Source: Actinomycetes bacterium (GTDB taxonomy: Bacteria > Actinomycetota > Coriobacteriia > Anaerosomatales > Anaerosomataceae). From it: 44,911 nt of DNA. The stretch lies in assembly GCA_021373175.1 (NCBI GenBank), contig JAJFTE010000011.1, forward strand, positions 1 to 44,911. The letters are read 5' to 3'. Shown here piece by piece: positions 1 to 6,374 of this stretch; positions within the stretch are counted from its first letter, which is position 1; every line of letters begins with the position of its first letter. The position numbers were made by a program, and so were the translations under genes. The notes beneath the pieces are model-generated. The model did no database searches. It was not told where the DNA came from and was given only the letters and a program-made list of their open reading frames with translations.

Positions 1-2
1 TC

Positions 3-116
3 GTGACAGGCAACCTGGCGCATTTCTCTCCTGAGGCACTCGCGGGTGCGATCGCACTGTCACCTGCGCGCTTCATGGAACGGTATCGGGATGCAGCGGA
101 GCGCGGAGACACCTAA
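3..116 (+). CDS. C-terminal 37 residues of an upstream cassette gene (partial)
   Basis: An open frame enters from the left edge and ends at a TAA that lies inside the inverse core of the first attC site, where integron cassette genes commonly end. The visible tail contains AHFSPEAL and a helical end with RFMERYRDAAERGD. I do not recognise the family and the start is outside the window. The frame is supported by its position relative to the attC site and by normal codon use, not by homology. Confidence 0.5.
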   Translation: MTGNLAHFSPEALAGAIALSPARFMERYRDAAERGDT

Positions 117-195
117 CAAGTGCTTCCAGGCTGACGCGCCATCCTGCGCTACACTCGGAGTCACAGGCGCGCAGCTGAAGCGCCAGACGTTAGGT
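111..195 (+). other. attC recombination site 1 (integron cassette)
   Basis: The site begins with the inverse core ACCTAAC (111-117, fits RYYYAAC) and ends with the core GTTAGGT (189-195, fits GTTRRRY). The two arms (about 111-140 and 166-195) are imperfectly complementary: GTGCTTCCAGGCTGACGCGCC on the left answers GGCGCGCAGCTGAAGCGCC on the right, with small offsets as expected for extrahelical bases. Total length is 85 bp, within the attC range. By family knowledge the crossover would fall between G189 and T190. A TACACT motif lies in the central spacer; whether it acts as a promoter is unknown. Confidence 0.8.
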
Positions 196-268
196 AGGCC
201 TGGCGCTCGCGTGTCCGACCGTTGGGCTACACTCGGGTTGCGGCCATAGTCGTCGTTTGGGGGATTCG

Positions 269-1048
269 ATGGCAGTCTACCAGGACAAGGCGCTCGAACG
301 GGTCGCGAAGGGTCTTCGCAAGTACAAGAGTGTCGCGCAGAAGGCGCGAGCGAACGGAGCCCAGGAGAGCGACACCCGCATGATCGTGTCGTCGATCGTG
401 AGCGATGCTCTCGGGTGGGATGCGTTCGACAATCTGACCGGTGAGTTCCGCATCAAGGGCAGCTATGCCGACTTCGTCATCCGTAAGGACGACAAGCACT
501 TCATCATCATCGAGGTGAAGTCGGTAGCGACCACCCTGAACGACAAGCATCTCTACCAGGCGGTGTCGTACGCGGCCAACCAGGGTGTCGAGTGGGTCAT
601 CCTCACCAACGGGGCGGAGTGGCGCCTCTATCGCGTACTCTTCAACAAGCCGGTTGAACACGAGCTGATCTTCGAGGTGAGCCTGCTTGACGAGGCGCTG
701 AAGCCTAAGGAGAAAGCGGGACTCATGTATCTGCTGACGCCGGAAGCGCAGCGGAAGGATGAGTTGGAGACCTACTACCAGCGCATGAAGGCTCTGGCGG
801 GGTCCAATATCGCGAAGTTGCTTCTCAGTGAGTCAGTGCTGACTCGTCTGCGCGCGGAGATCAAGGCAGACTCTGGTAACCGCATCGCACTGGATGAGCT
901 CGGTCAGATCCTGGTTGATTGTGTGATCAGGCCTGAGGCTCAGGGCGATCCCGTCAACAAGCAGCTCAAGCGCGTACAACGTGCGGCAAAGGCGGCGCCG
1001 CGGAAGGCTACTGCGCCCTGTGCGCCTCCGGGCGAAGCTGCTAAGTAG
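269..1048 (+). CDS. Cassette-borne PD-(D/E)XK nuclease-domain protein (HsdR N-terminal-like)
   Basis: A 259-residue protein read from ATG 269; GGGGGA lies just upstream, so this start is preferred over an in-frame TTG at 257. Residues about 25-130 match the type I restriction R-subunit N-terminal nuclease fold (HSDR_N families): an early E near ESDTR, then YADFVI with its Asp, then IIIEVKS giving the D...ExK pattern, followed by a QAVSYA segment with a possible QxxxY motif. No helicase motor follows, so this is a stand-alone nuclease-like domain with a helical C-terminus ending in a basic, Ala/Pro-rich tail. The gene lies between two attC sites and is therefore a mobile cassette. Defence or DNA processing is plausible, but the substrate is unknown. 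Confidence 0.8.
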   Translation: MAVYQDKALERVAKGLRKYKSVAQKARANGAQESDTRMIVSSIVSDALGWDAFDNLTGEFRIKGSYADFVIRKDDKHFIIIEVKSVATTLNDKHLYQAVSYAANQGVEWVILTNGAEWRLYRVLFNKPVEHELIFEVSLLDEALKPKEKAGLMYLLTPEAQRKDELETYYQRMKALAGSNIAKLLLSESVLTRLRAEIKADSGNRIALDELGQILVDCVIRPEAQGDPVNKQLKRVQRAAKAAPRKATAPCAPPGEAAK

Positions 1049-1071
1049 GACTCAACGGTTCTGAACGACCT

Positions 1072-1171
1072 ACCTAACCCGGGCGTCGAGCAGAAAGCGC
1101 GCCCATGCACGGCGGATTCGGGCAGGGGAGTGAACGGGGCGCGCTTCAGCTCACGCCCAAAGACGTTAGAC
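1072..1171 (+). other. attC recombination site 2 (integron cassette)
   Basis: Inverse core ACCTAAC (1072-1078) and core GTTAGAC (1165-1171) bound a 100-bp imperfect palindrome. GGGCG and AAAGCGCGCCC on the left pair with GGGGCGCGCTT and CGCCC on the right. The right arm ends AGACGTTAG, exactly as in the first attC, which suggests both belong to one array. Together the two sites define a circularisable cassette of about 976 bp carrying the nuclease-domain gene. Confidence 0.8.
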
Positions 1172-1186
1172 ACAGGGGAGGAAGTC

Positions 1187-1457
1187 TTGGATCAGGGGGC
1201 CCGCTCCAGCGAAGAAGCCATCGCCCAAAGCGGTGGTCTTCTTCGGCATCCTCGTGCTTCTCTTCACGGTCCTGCCTACGCTTCAAACCATCGGTTTGGG
1301 GTTCATGCTTGGGTTCGACTCTGAGCTCTTCGTAATCCGACTCTGGTCCACGGGGCTTGTCTGGCTTGCGCCTGCAGGGTTGGTGCTCGTCATGGCGCCC
1401 ATGCTTGCACCCCTGAACACAAAGCTGCTCTTTCGTGTTCGTCTGGTGTGCGCGCCC
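1187..1457 (+). pseudogene. Frameshifted, 3'-truncated small membrane-protein gene
   Basis: GGGGAGGAAG (1175-1184) precedes TTG 1187, but that frame fails quickly. The frame one base over encodes a Pro/Lys-rich lead followed by hydrophobic segments (VVFFGILVLLFTVLP and LVWLAPAGLVLVMAP). Removing one G from the GGGGG run at 1195-1199 would join start and body into a two-to-three-helix membrane protein. The C-terminal part of the frame after about 1457 is the antisense of a dioxygenase remnant, so the original 3' end appears lost. GTG 1233 is an alternative start without a frameshift. No family recognised. The gene lies in what would be the next cassette, but no third attC follows. Confidence 0.35.
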
Positions 1458-1567
1458 CTGGGAACGCCACACGCGCGTCCGAACCGGTGCCACGCCTCGG
1501 TGTAGCGGTTGCGTTCGATCGCGTTCATCGGGCTCCCGTGGCCGAGAAACGCGGCTGGCATCGTCAT
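1457..1567 (-). pseudogene. 5' remnant of a DODA-type extradiol dioxygenase gene (YgiD family)
   Basis: On the minus strand an ATG at 1567 with GAGGAG upstream starts a reading frame whose first 37 residues match the N-terminus of 4,5-DOPA extradiol dioxygenases: PAAFLGHGSPMNA, then NRYTEAW and a GVPR turn. In intact proteins the next segment is a hydrophobic strand ending in SAHW. Here the frame continues into unrelated sequence after about 1457. The gene has therefore lost most of its length at the same point where the neighbouring plus-strand membrane gene loses its 3' end. This looks like a recombination junction between the cassette array and chromosomal DNA. Confidence 0.65.
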
Positions 1568-1679
1568 GGCGGTCTCCTCGCGTCGGCGTTCAGATGACTC
1601 TTCCCGTAATTCGCGGCGTTCGTGTCGTGGCCGGAGTATTCTCGGCATGTGCACGCACACGCCAGAAAGAGGTCTCATC

Positions 1680-2189
1680 ATGGAGGACACCGCACGCTCG
1701 GCGCTTGAACAGTCGCGCGCCGAGACACGCTCGGCGTTCGAGAACCGGGCGCTCATGTACGCATACATCTACGACGAGCTTGAGGCGGAGATCGGTGCCG
1801 AGCGCGCCACAGCGCTCATGAAGCGCGCCATCTTCCGGCGTGGGCTGGAGATCGGGCAGAAGTACCGCCCCGCCGCCGAGGCAGGCGACCTGGCGGAGGT
1901 GGGCCGCCTCTTCGTGGAGGGCTCGCCTGCCGAAGGGGCGCTCTTTGAGCCGGCCGTTGAGGAGTTCTCGCCGGACAGCGACACGATCCTGCTGCGTATG
2001 ACCGCCTGCCCGCTCAAAGACGCGTGGCTGGCGGCCGGCTACTCGGCAGAGAAGGCCGATCTGCTCTGCGACATCTCGGCGGCCGTCGACGAGGGTACCT
2101 TCCAGGGTGCCGGGCTCGACCTGCGATTCCTCGATCGCCAGGCGTGCCCCGGTTCCGAGAAGTGCCTGCTGGAACTCAAGCTGCGCTAG
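1680..2189 (+). CDS. L-2-amino-thiazoline-4-carboxylate hydrolase-family protein
   Basis: A 169-residue protein from ATG 1680 with AGAAAGAGG upstream. The N-terminal half is a helical ATC_hydrolase-type domain (RSAFENRALMYAYIYDEL, IGAERA, AIFRRGLEIG). The C-terminal part has the family's Cys-containing motifs CPLKDAW and LLCDISAAVDEG and ends with a Cys-rich segment (QACPGSEKC). Family members are named after a Pseudomonas enzyme that opens the thiazoline ring on the way to L-cysteine, but most homologues in anaerobes have no proven substrate, so the exact reaction is uncertain. It stands alone, before a strong hairpin that separates it from the converging rubrerythrin gene. Confidence 0.7.
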   Translation: MEDTARSALEQSRAETRSAFENRALMYAYIYDELEAEIGAERATALMKRAIFRRGLEIGQKYRPAAEAGDLAEVGRLFVEGSPAEGALFEPAVEEFSPDSDTILLRMTACPLKDAWLAAGYSAEKADLLCDISAAVDEGTFQGAGLDLRFLDRQACPGSEKCLLELKLR

Positions 2190-2213
2190 CTGCGGCGGGG
2201 TCACTCGAAGACA

Positions 2214-2251
2214 GGAGCACCCGCACAGCCGGCTGGCCATGCGGGTGCTCC
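2214..2251. terminator. Bidirectional hairpin between converging genes
   Basis: A perfect 12-bp stem (GGAGCACCCGCA / TGCGGGTGCTCC) encloses a loop that contains its own small palindrome (CAGCCGGCTG). It lies 25 bp after one stop codon and 25 bp before the stop of the opposing rubrerythrin gene. There is no long T-tract, so intrinsic termination strength is uncertain. Confidence 0.75.
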
Positions 2252-2275
2252 CCGGTTGCCGATGGATGTTCGCGC

Positions 2276-2848
2276 TTAGTAGTTCTCGACGAAGAGCTCG
2301 TAGTACGCCTGCGGGTGCTTGCAGGCCGGGCACTCCAGCGGTGCCTCGGCGCCCTCATAGACGTAGCCGCAGTTGCGGCACTTCCAGAAGACGACGCCGT
2401 CCTTCTTGAAGACCTTGAAGCCGTTCACGTTGTCCAGCAGTTTGCGATACCGCTTCTCGTGATGCGTTTCGACCTGGGCGATCTCGCGGAACGACCTGGC
2501 CACATCGGCGAAGCCTTCCTCCTCCGCGATGCGTCCGAACTCTGGATACAGCGTGCTCCACTCCAGAAGCTCTCCTTCTGCGGCTGCAAACAGGTTCTCG
2601 GCGGTGGTGCCGATCTTGCCGGCCGGATAGCTGGCGGTGATTTCGGCGTCGCCACCTTCGAGGTACTTGAAGAAGACCTTTGCGTGCTCCTTCTCGTTAC
2701 CAGCGGTCTCGAGGAAGATGCCGCTGATCTGCTCGAAGCCTTCCTTCTTGGCCACGCTCGCGAAGTACGTGTACCGGTTGCGTGCCTGTGACTCGCCGGC
2801 AAACGCCTTCAAGAGGTTCTGCTCGGTACGGGTTCCCTTGATGCTCAT
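2276..2848 (-). CDS. rbr: Rubrerythrin
   Basis: A 190-residue non-heme iron peroxidase that reduces H2O2 with electrons from rubredoxin/NADH in anaerobes and microaerophiles. The ferritin-like diiron domain occupies residues about 1-145, with ligand motifs in GESQARNRY, TAGNEKEHAK, GELLEWSTLYPEF and QVETHHEKRY. The C-terminal rubredoxin-like domain has CRNCGY and CPACKH, giving a Cys4 iron site. GAGGAGG sits just upstream of the ATG. Length and domain order are standard. The gene is transcribed alone, divergently from a membrane-protein gene. Confidence 0.97.
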   Translation of the reverse strand: MSIKGTRTEQNLLKAFAGESQARNRYTYFASVAKKEGFEQISGIFLETAGNEKEHAKVFFKYLEGGDAEITASYPAGKIGTTAENLFAAAEGELLEWSTLYPEFGRIAEEEGFADVARSFREIAQVETHHEKRYRKLLDNVNGFKVFKKDGVVFWKCRNCGYVYEGAEAPLECPACKHPQAYYELFVENY

Positions 2849-2992
2849 GGGCTGCCTCCTCGGTTCTCGGTTTCTTCATCTGTACTGCTACCCGAATCGT
2901 GGTTGATGCTCACACATGGCCGTGACCCCGCCTGGCCGTCAGTGTCGCATCTCTTCGGTGGCCTCCTCCAGCGTCCGGGCCTGAATGCCGAT

Positions 2993-3640
2993 ATGTTCCG
3001 CATGCAGACCGGCCACCCCGATGACATGCCGCTTCCTCAGACCGGCGCGCGAACCGGTCGCGTGTGGGCCGACACCGTGCGCCCTATGCTGCTCTCGGCA
3101 CTGGTGATCACGCTTGCGATCGCATCGGTACGCGGGCATGGCTGGGTGCCGCTCGTCTCGCACGTGGACCTTGGCATCCACGAGCTCGGGCATCTTCTGG
3201 CGGCCTGGACGCCGCCGATCGGGGCTGCGATCGCTGGCTCGGCGTTGCAGGTGCTCGCGCCGGCGGCGCTGGCCGCGTACTTCTGGTTCGTGCGTCGCGA
3301 TGCTTCGGCCTCAACGCTGCTGATCGCGTGGCTTGGCGTGTCGCTTCGCAATGTGAGCGTCTATATGGCCGATGCGAACGCACGGGTGTTGCCGCTCCTC
3401 GGCGCTCAGGACGGTCACGACTGGGCGTTCGTCTTCAGCACATGGGGTGTGCTCGATCATGCCGAAAGGATCGCGCGCGTCGTCTCGGCATCAGGATTGC
3501 TCGCGTTTGCTGCGGCGATCGCACTGGCGGTCGCAACCTTTGCGAATCCGCGCGTGCGAGCGCGTCGCGACCGCGACCGGGAGGCGCGCCTGGCGACGCT
3601 GCCGGTTCGCGAGCCGAGGAATCGCCCGCCGGTAGCGTGA
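2993..3640 (+). CDS. Membrane protein with HELGH motif (M50-like, unassigned)
   Basis: A multi-helix membrane protein of about 215 residues from ATG 2993; the start is uncertain because none of the ATGs at 2906, 2993 or 3026 has a good ribosome-binding site. A GIHELGHLLAAW segment gives an HExxH zinc-peptidase-type motif beside a membrane helix, as in M50 site-2 proteases. Further hydrophobic segments lie around APAALAAYFWF and LLAFAAAIALAVATF, and the tail is Arg-rich. A second M50 signature (NxxPxxxxDG) is not evident, but a WGVLDHAERIAR segment could supply other ligands. It could be a membrane metallopeptidase or an uncharacterised membrane protein. It is followed closely by another small membrane-protein gene. 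Confidence 0.5.
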   Translation: MFRMQTGHPDDMPLPQTGARTGRVWADTVRPMLLSALVITLAIASVRGHGWVPLVSHVDLGIHELGHLLAAWTPPIGAAIAGSALQVLAPAALAAYFWFVRRDASASTLLIAWLGVSLRNVSVYMADANARVLPLLGAQDGHDWAFVFSTWGVLDHAERIARVVSASGLLAFAAAIALAVATFANPRVRARRDRDREARLATLPVREPRNRPPVA

Positions 3641-3678
3641 TATCCTGCTGCCTGACCGTCTCGAGAGAGGACCCGCGC

Positions 3679-4122
3679 GTGGCTGAGTGCGCGTTTCACC
3701 CCGGGGTGGACACGAACGTCCGTTGCACCGAGTGCGAGCGTCCCATCTGTCCGAAGGACATGGTGGAGACGCCGGTCGGCTACAAGTGCCGGGAGTGCGC
3801 GCGGCCGGTGAAGGCCGCCACGCAGCTGGTCAAGCCCCGGCAGTGGGCGATCGGAGCGATTGTCGGGCTGGTCGCCGGGCTCGGCGGCGGCATCCTGCTT
3901 GGCAGGGTGTTCTTCATCGGATTCTGGATAGCGTACCTGCTCTTCGGGTTGCTTGTGGGTGAGGTGGTCCGCCGCGGCACCGGCGGGCATCGGACGCAAG
4001 GCGTTGCCACACTCGCCGCGGTGTGCGCGCTTCTCGGGGCGCTCGCCGGCGGATTCAGCATCTTCGGCCTCGCGCTGGGAACGGGTGCGGCGGCCGTCTA
4101 CGTGATGTCGAACCGCTGGTAG
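3679..4122 (+). CDS. B-box-type zinc-finger membrane protein
   Basis: A 147-residue protein from GTG 3679 with GAGAGAGG upstream. The N-terminus is a Cys/His zinc site (CAFHPG, VRCTECERPICPKDM, YKCRECAR) of the B-box-like type often found at the front of small bacterial membrane proteins. Three or four hydrophobic segments follow (IGAIVGLVAGLGGGILLG, FFIGFWIAYLLFGLLVG, VATLAAVCALLGALAGG). The role is unknown; homologues are often annotated only as B-box zinc finger proteins. It follows the HELGH membrane protein by about 40 bp, with a TATCCT motif between, so it may have its own promoter. Confidence 0.7.
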   Translation: MAECAFHPGVDTNVRCTECERPICPKDMVETPVGYKCRECARPVKAATQLVKPRQWAIGAIVGLVAGLGGGILLGRVFFIGFWIAYLLFGLLVGEVVRRGTGGHRTQGVATLAAVCALLGALAGGFSIFGLALGTGAAAVYVMSNRW

Positions 4123-4182
4123 AGGCATCGTATCTGGCACGGTGTTTGCGAGTTTCACGGCGTCCGCTCGACGGGAGGCAGC

Positions 4183-4605
4183 TTGCCAGTGAAGTTTGGC
4201 ACCGGCACATTCGGCGTCTTCGCGCCGGTTCTGCTAGCCGCGGTGCTCATCATGACCGCGGTGCCGGGCTGCGTGATGCCGTCATGCATCGCTGCGCGTG
4301 GCAGCGCCGTGAGCGCGTGCCAGGCGCCCCAGCCGCAGCAGTTCTACGCTGCCTGCCAGTCCGATAGCCAGCGCGTTGCGATGAACGTACCGTGCAGCGG
4401 CGACACCTGCGACGACAGCACGATGTCGCATGGGGCACCGGATGCGATTGTTGCTCCGGGCGCCGACGTGCCAGTGCCGGCGGCAGCCACCGTCGTACGC
4501 ACGCCGGTTATGCCGGCAGTCGTGCTTTCCGGGCGTACGGGCACATCGGTCCTCTTCCCCGACGTCCATCCACCCGGCCCGCTCGGGGTCCGGCTCCTCG
4601 TCTAG
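4183..4605 (+). CDS. Cys-rich putative lipoprotein preceding the copper module
   Basis: About 140 residues; TTG 4183 or GTG 4189 could start it, both downstream of GGGAGG at 4173-4178. The N-terminal hydrophobic stretch ends in AVPGC, a lipobox-like site, followed by several cysteines (MPSC, VSAC, YAAC, VPC, DTC). The C-terminus ends HPPGPLGVRLLV, a short tail seen in some small exported proteins near metal genes. I do not recognise a domain. It precedes the SafE/cupredoxin gene on the same strand by about 70 bp, so a metal-related envelope role is inferred from position only. Confidence 0.5.
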   Translation: MPVKFGTGTFGVFAPVLLAAVLIMTAVPGCVMPSCIAARGSAVSACQAPQPQQFYAACQSDSQRVAMNVPCSGDTCDDSTMSHGAPDAIVAPGADVPVPAAATVVRTPVMPAVVLSGRTGTSVLFPDVHPPGPLGVRLLV

Positions 4606-4675
4606 ACGCTCCTTGCGTACCCGGTCGCTTCAACGCGCCCGGTATTTGGCCGTTCCCAGACCGCAAGGAGTATCC

Positions 4676-5716
4676 GTGAACTTGTTTCTGCCCATGCTTG
4701 GCGTGGGACTCGTCACCAGCATCCACTGTGTGGCGATGTGCGGCCCGCTCGTCCTCACCTATGCCGTAAAAGGCGCCGAGGAGGGCCCGCTCGTTAAGCG
4801 CATGCTGCCACACGTGGCATACCAAAGCGCGAAGATTTTGAGCTATGTGCTCGTGGGCTTCATCCTGGGCAGCATCGGATCTGTACTGAATCTCGGAGGC
4901 CTGCGTGGCTGGGTCACCGTGTTTGCCGGTGCCTTCATGGTCTTTCTTGGCCTACAGATGACCGGCAAGATCCCGGCCCTGAACCGCTTCGCGATACGGC
5001 CGCCAAAAGCTCTCGGGAAGGCGATCGGTTCTCTTCGTAAGAAGGCCGTCGCCGACGAAGCGGCCGGCCACGTGAGCATCGCCACCCCAATCACGTTCGG
5101 GCTGTTGACCGGGCTTATGCCGTGCGGCCCGCTCATCACCGCGCAGGTCGCGGCGGCCGGCACCGGCGCGCCGGTCAACGGCGCGCTTGCGATGCTCGGC
5201 TTCGGCCTTGGCACTGCGCCGCTCATGCTAGGCTTCGGTGCCGTGTCGGGCGTACTGTCGGTGACCTTCAAGCGCCGCATGATGGTCGTGGCGGCGCTGG
5301 TGGTCGCGGTGCTCGGCGTCGTCATGCTGAACCGCGGGCTCAATCTCGTTGGCTCGCCGGTGACCGCACAAACGATCGAGCGTGGGATCGTCGGCGCACC
5401 CGCGCCCAAGGCCACTGACGCGCGATACGCCACCGGCACCGACGGCGTCGCCGAGATCACGCTCGTTATCGAGAACACGCGGTTCGTACCGGCCGTCGTG
5501 AGTATCCCGGCCGATAGACCCGTGCGGCTCATCGTCGAGCGGCGTGAAGCGAACGCGTGCTCCGATCAGATCGCACTTCCACAGCTCGGTGTGCTCAAGG
5601 ACCTTGCTCCCAATGCCACGACCGTCGTGGATCTTCCGGCCGCCAAGGCCGGCAGGTACACGCTCACGTGCGGCATGGGCATGATGGATGGCCTGCTGCA
5701 GGTGAGCGGCCGCTAG
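4676..5716 (+). CDS. SafE/DsbD-like membrane protein with C-terminal cupredoxin domain
   Basis: A 346-residue protein from GTG 4676, with AAGGAG five bases upstream. The N-terminal 220 residues form a sulfite exporter SafE/DsbD_2-type membrane domain with the paired motifs IHCVAMCGPLVL and GLMPCGPLI. These Cys motifs are typical of members next to copper pumps, where they are thought to move copper or reductant across the membrane. After the last helix a cupredoxin-like beta domain follows (ITLVIENTRFVPAVVSIPA... CGMGMMDG), with Cys/Met copper-ligand candidates in the last 30 residues. The next gene has a related cupredoxin domain and CopA follows, so copper handling at the cell surface is likely. 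Confidence 0.85.
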   Translation: MNLFLPMLGVGLVTSIHCVAMCGPLVLTYAVKGAEEGPLVKRMLPHVAYQSAKILSYVLVGFILGSIGSVLNLGGLRGWVTVFAGAFMVFLGLQMTGKIPALNRFAIRPPKALGKAIGSLRKKAVADEAAGHVSIATPITFGLLTGLMPCGPLITAQVAAAGTGAPVNGALAMLGFGLGTAPLMLGFGAVSGVLSVTFKRRMMVVAALVVAVLGVVMLNRGLNLVGSPVTAQTIERGIVGAPAPKATDARYATGTDGVAEITLVIENTRFVPAVVSIPADRPVRLIVERREANACSDQIALPQLGVLKDLAPNATTVVDLPAAKAGRYTLTCGMGMMDGLLQVSGR

Positions 5717-5750
5717 GTATCAGACAATGACCTCACTGAAGGAGAATGCA

Positions 5751-6308
5751 ATGACTGAGAAAAACACCAACCTCACCCGCAAGCCCGCGCGCAAGGCGAA
5801 CGGAACCGCGCGCTACCTCATCATCGCTGCCATCATCCTCGCCGCGTTCCTCGGCTCCTACGGCATCGCTGTCGCCAAGGGCAAGGCGAACGCCGGGACC
5901 GTGCAGGCGGCGGCGCCCATAGCGGCGCCCGCGACGACGGCGGCGCTGAGCGGGCGCCCGGGCGCGACGGGCGGCACTGCGTGCGCGTGTTGTGGCGCTA
6001 CGGGCTTGGGTTCAAGCGCGCCAACCGAGGGAAGCGCGGTCACCGAGGGCGGCGTGCAGAAGGCGTCGGTCGATCTTTCCACCGGCTCGTACAACCCGAG
6101 TACCATCAAGCTGAAGGCTGGCGTTCCCGCCGAGATCACGTTCGGCCAGAGCTCCGGCTGCACCGCGCAGGTCCAGTCGCAGGACCTTGGCTTCTTCGAG
6201 GACCTGACGTCAGGTCCCGTCACCGTGAACCTCCCGGCGCTTAAGGCCGGCACGTACAGCTTCAGCTGTGGCATGCAGATGGTGTTCGGCAGCATCATCG
6301 TTGAGTAG
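5751..6308 (+). CDS. Membrane-anchored cupredoxin-domain protein
   Basis: A 185-residue protein from ATG 5751 with AAGGAG six bases upstream. A basic N-terminus is followed by one membrane helix (YLIIAAIILAAFLGSYGIAVA), an Ala/Pro/Thr-rich linker with a Cys cluster (ACACCGAT), and a C-terminal cupredoxin-like domain (YNPSTIKLKAGVPAEITF, SGCTAQ, CGMQMVFG). Candidate copper ligands are the Cys residues and the CGMQM motif. It closely resembles the C-terminal domain of the preceding gene, suggesting duplication or a two-component relay. It sits 34 bp after that gene and just before the CsoR-like site of copA. Confidence 0.8.
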   Translation: MTEKNTNLTRKPARKANGTARYLIIAAIILAAFLGSYGIAVAKGKANAGTVQAAAPIAAPATTAALSGRPGATGGTACACCGATGLGSSAPTEGSAVTEGGVQKASVDLSTGSYNPSTIKLKAGVPAEITFGQSSGCTAQVQSQDLGFFEDLTSGPVTVNLPALKAGTYSFSCGMQMVFGSIIVE

Positions 6309-6335
6309 CGGGTCAAGAAGGCCTATAGCCGCGCA

Positions 6336-6349
6336 TACCCTACGGGGTA
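6336..6349. promoter_or_regulatory. CsoR-like operator dyad upstream of copA
   Basis: TACCCTACGGGGTA is a near-perfect inverted repeat (TACCC - tac - GGGTA with one extra G). It matches the G/C-tract dyads bound by CsoR-family copper repressors, and lies 26 bp before the copA start. No csoR gene lies in the window, so the regulator is inferred. Confidence 0.6.
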
Positions 6350-6374
6350 CATAGTGAGGCACAGAGAGAAACAG

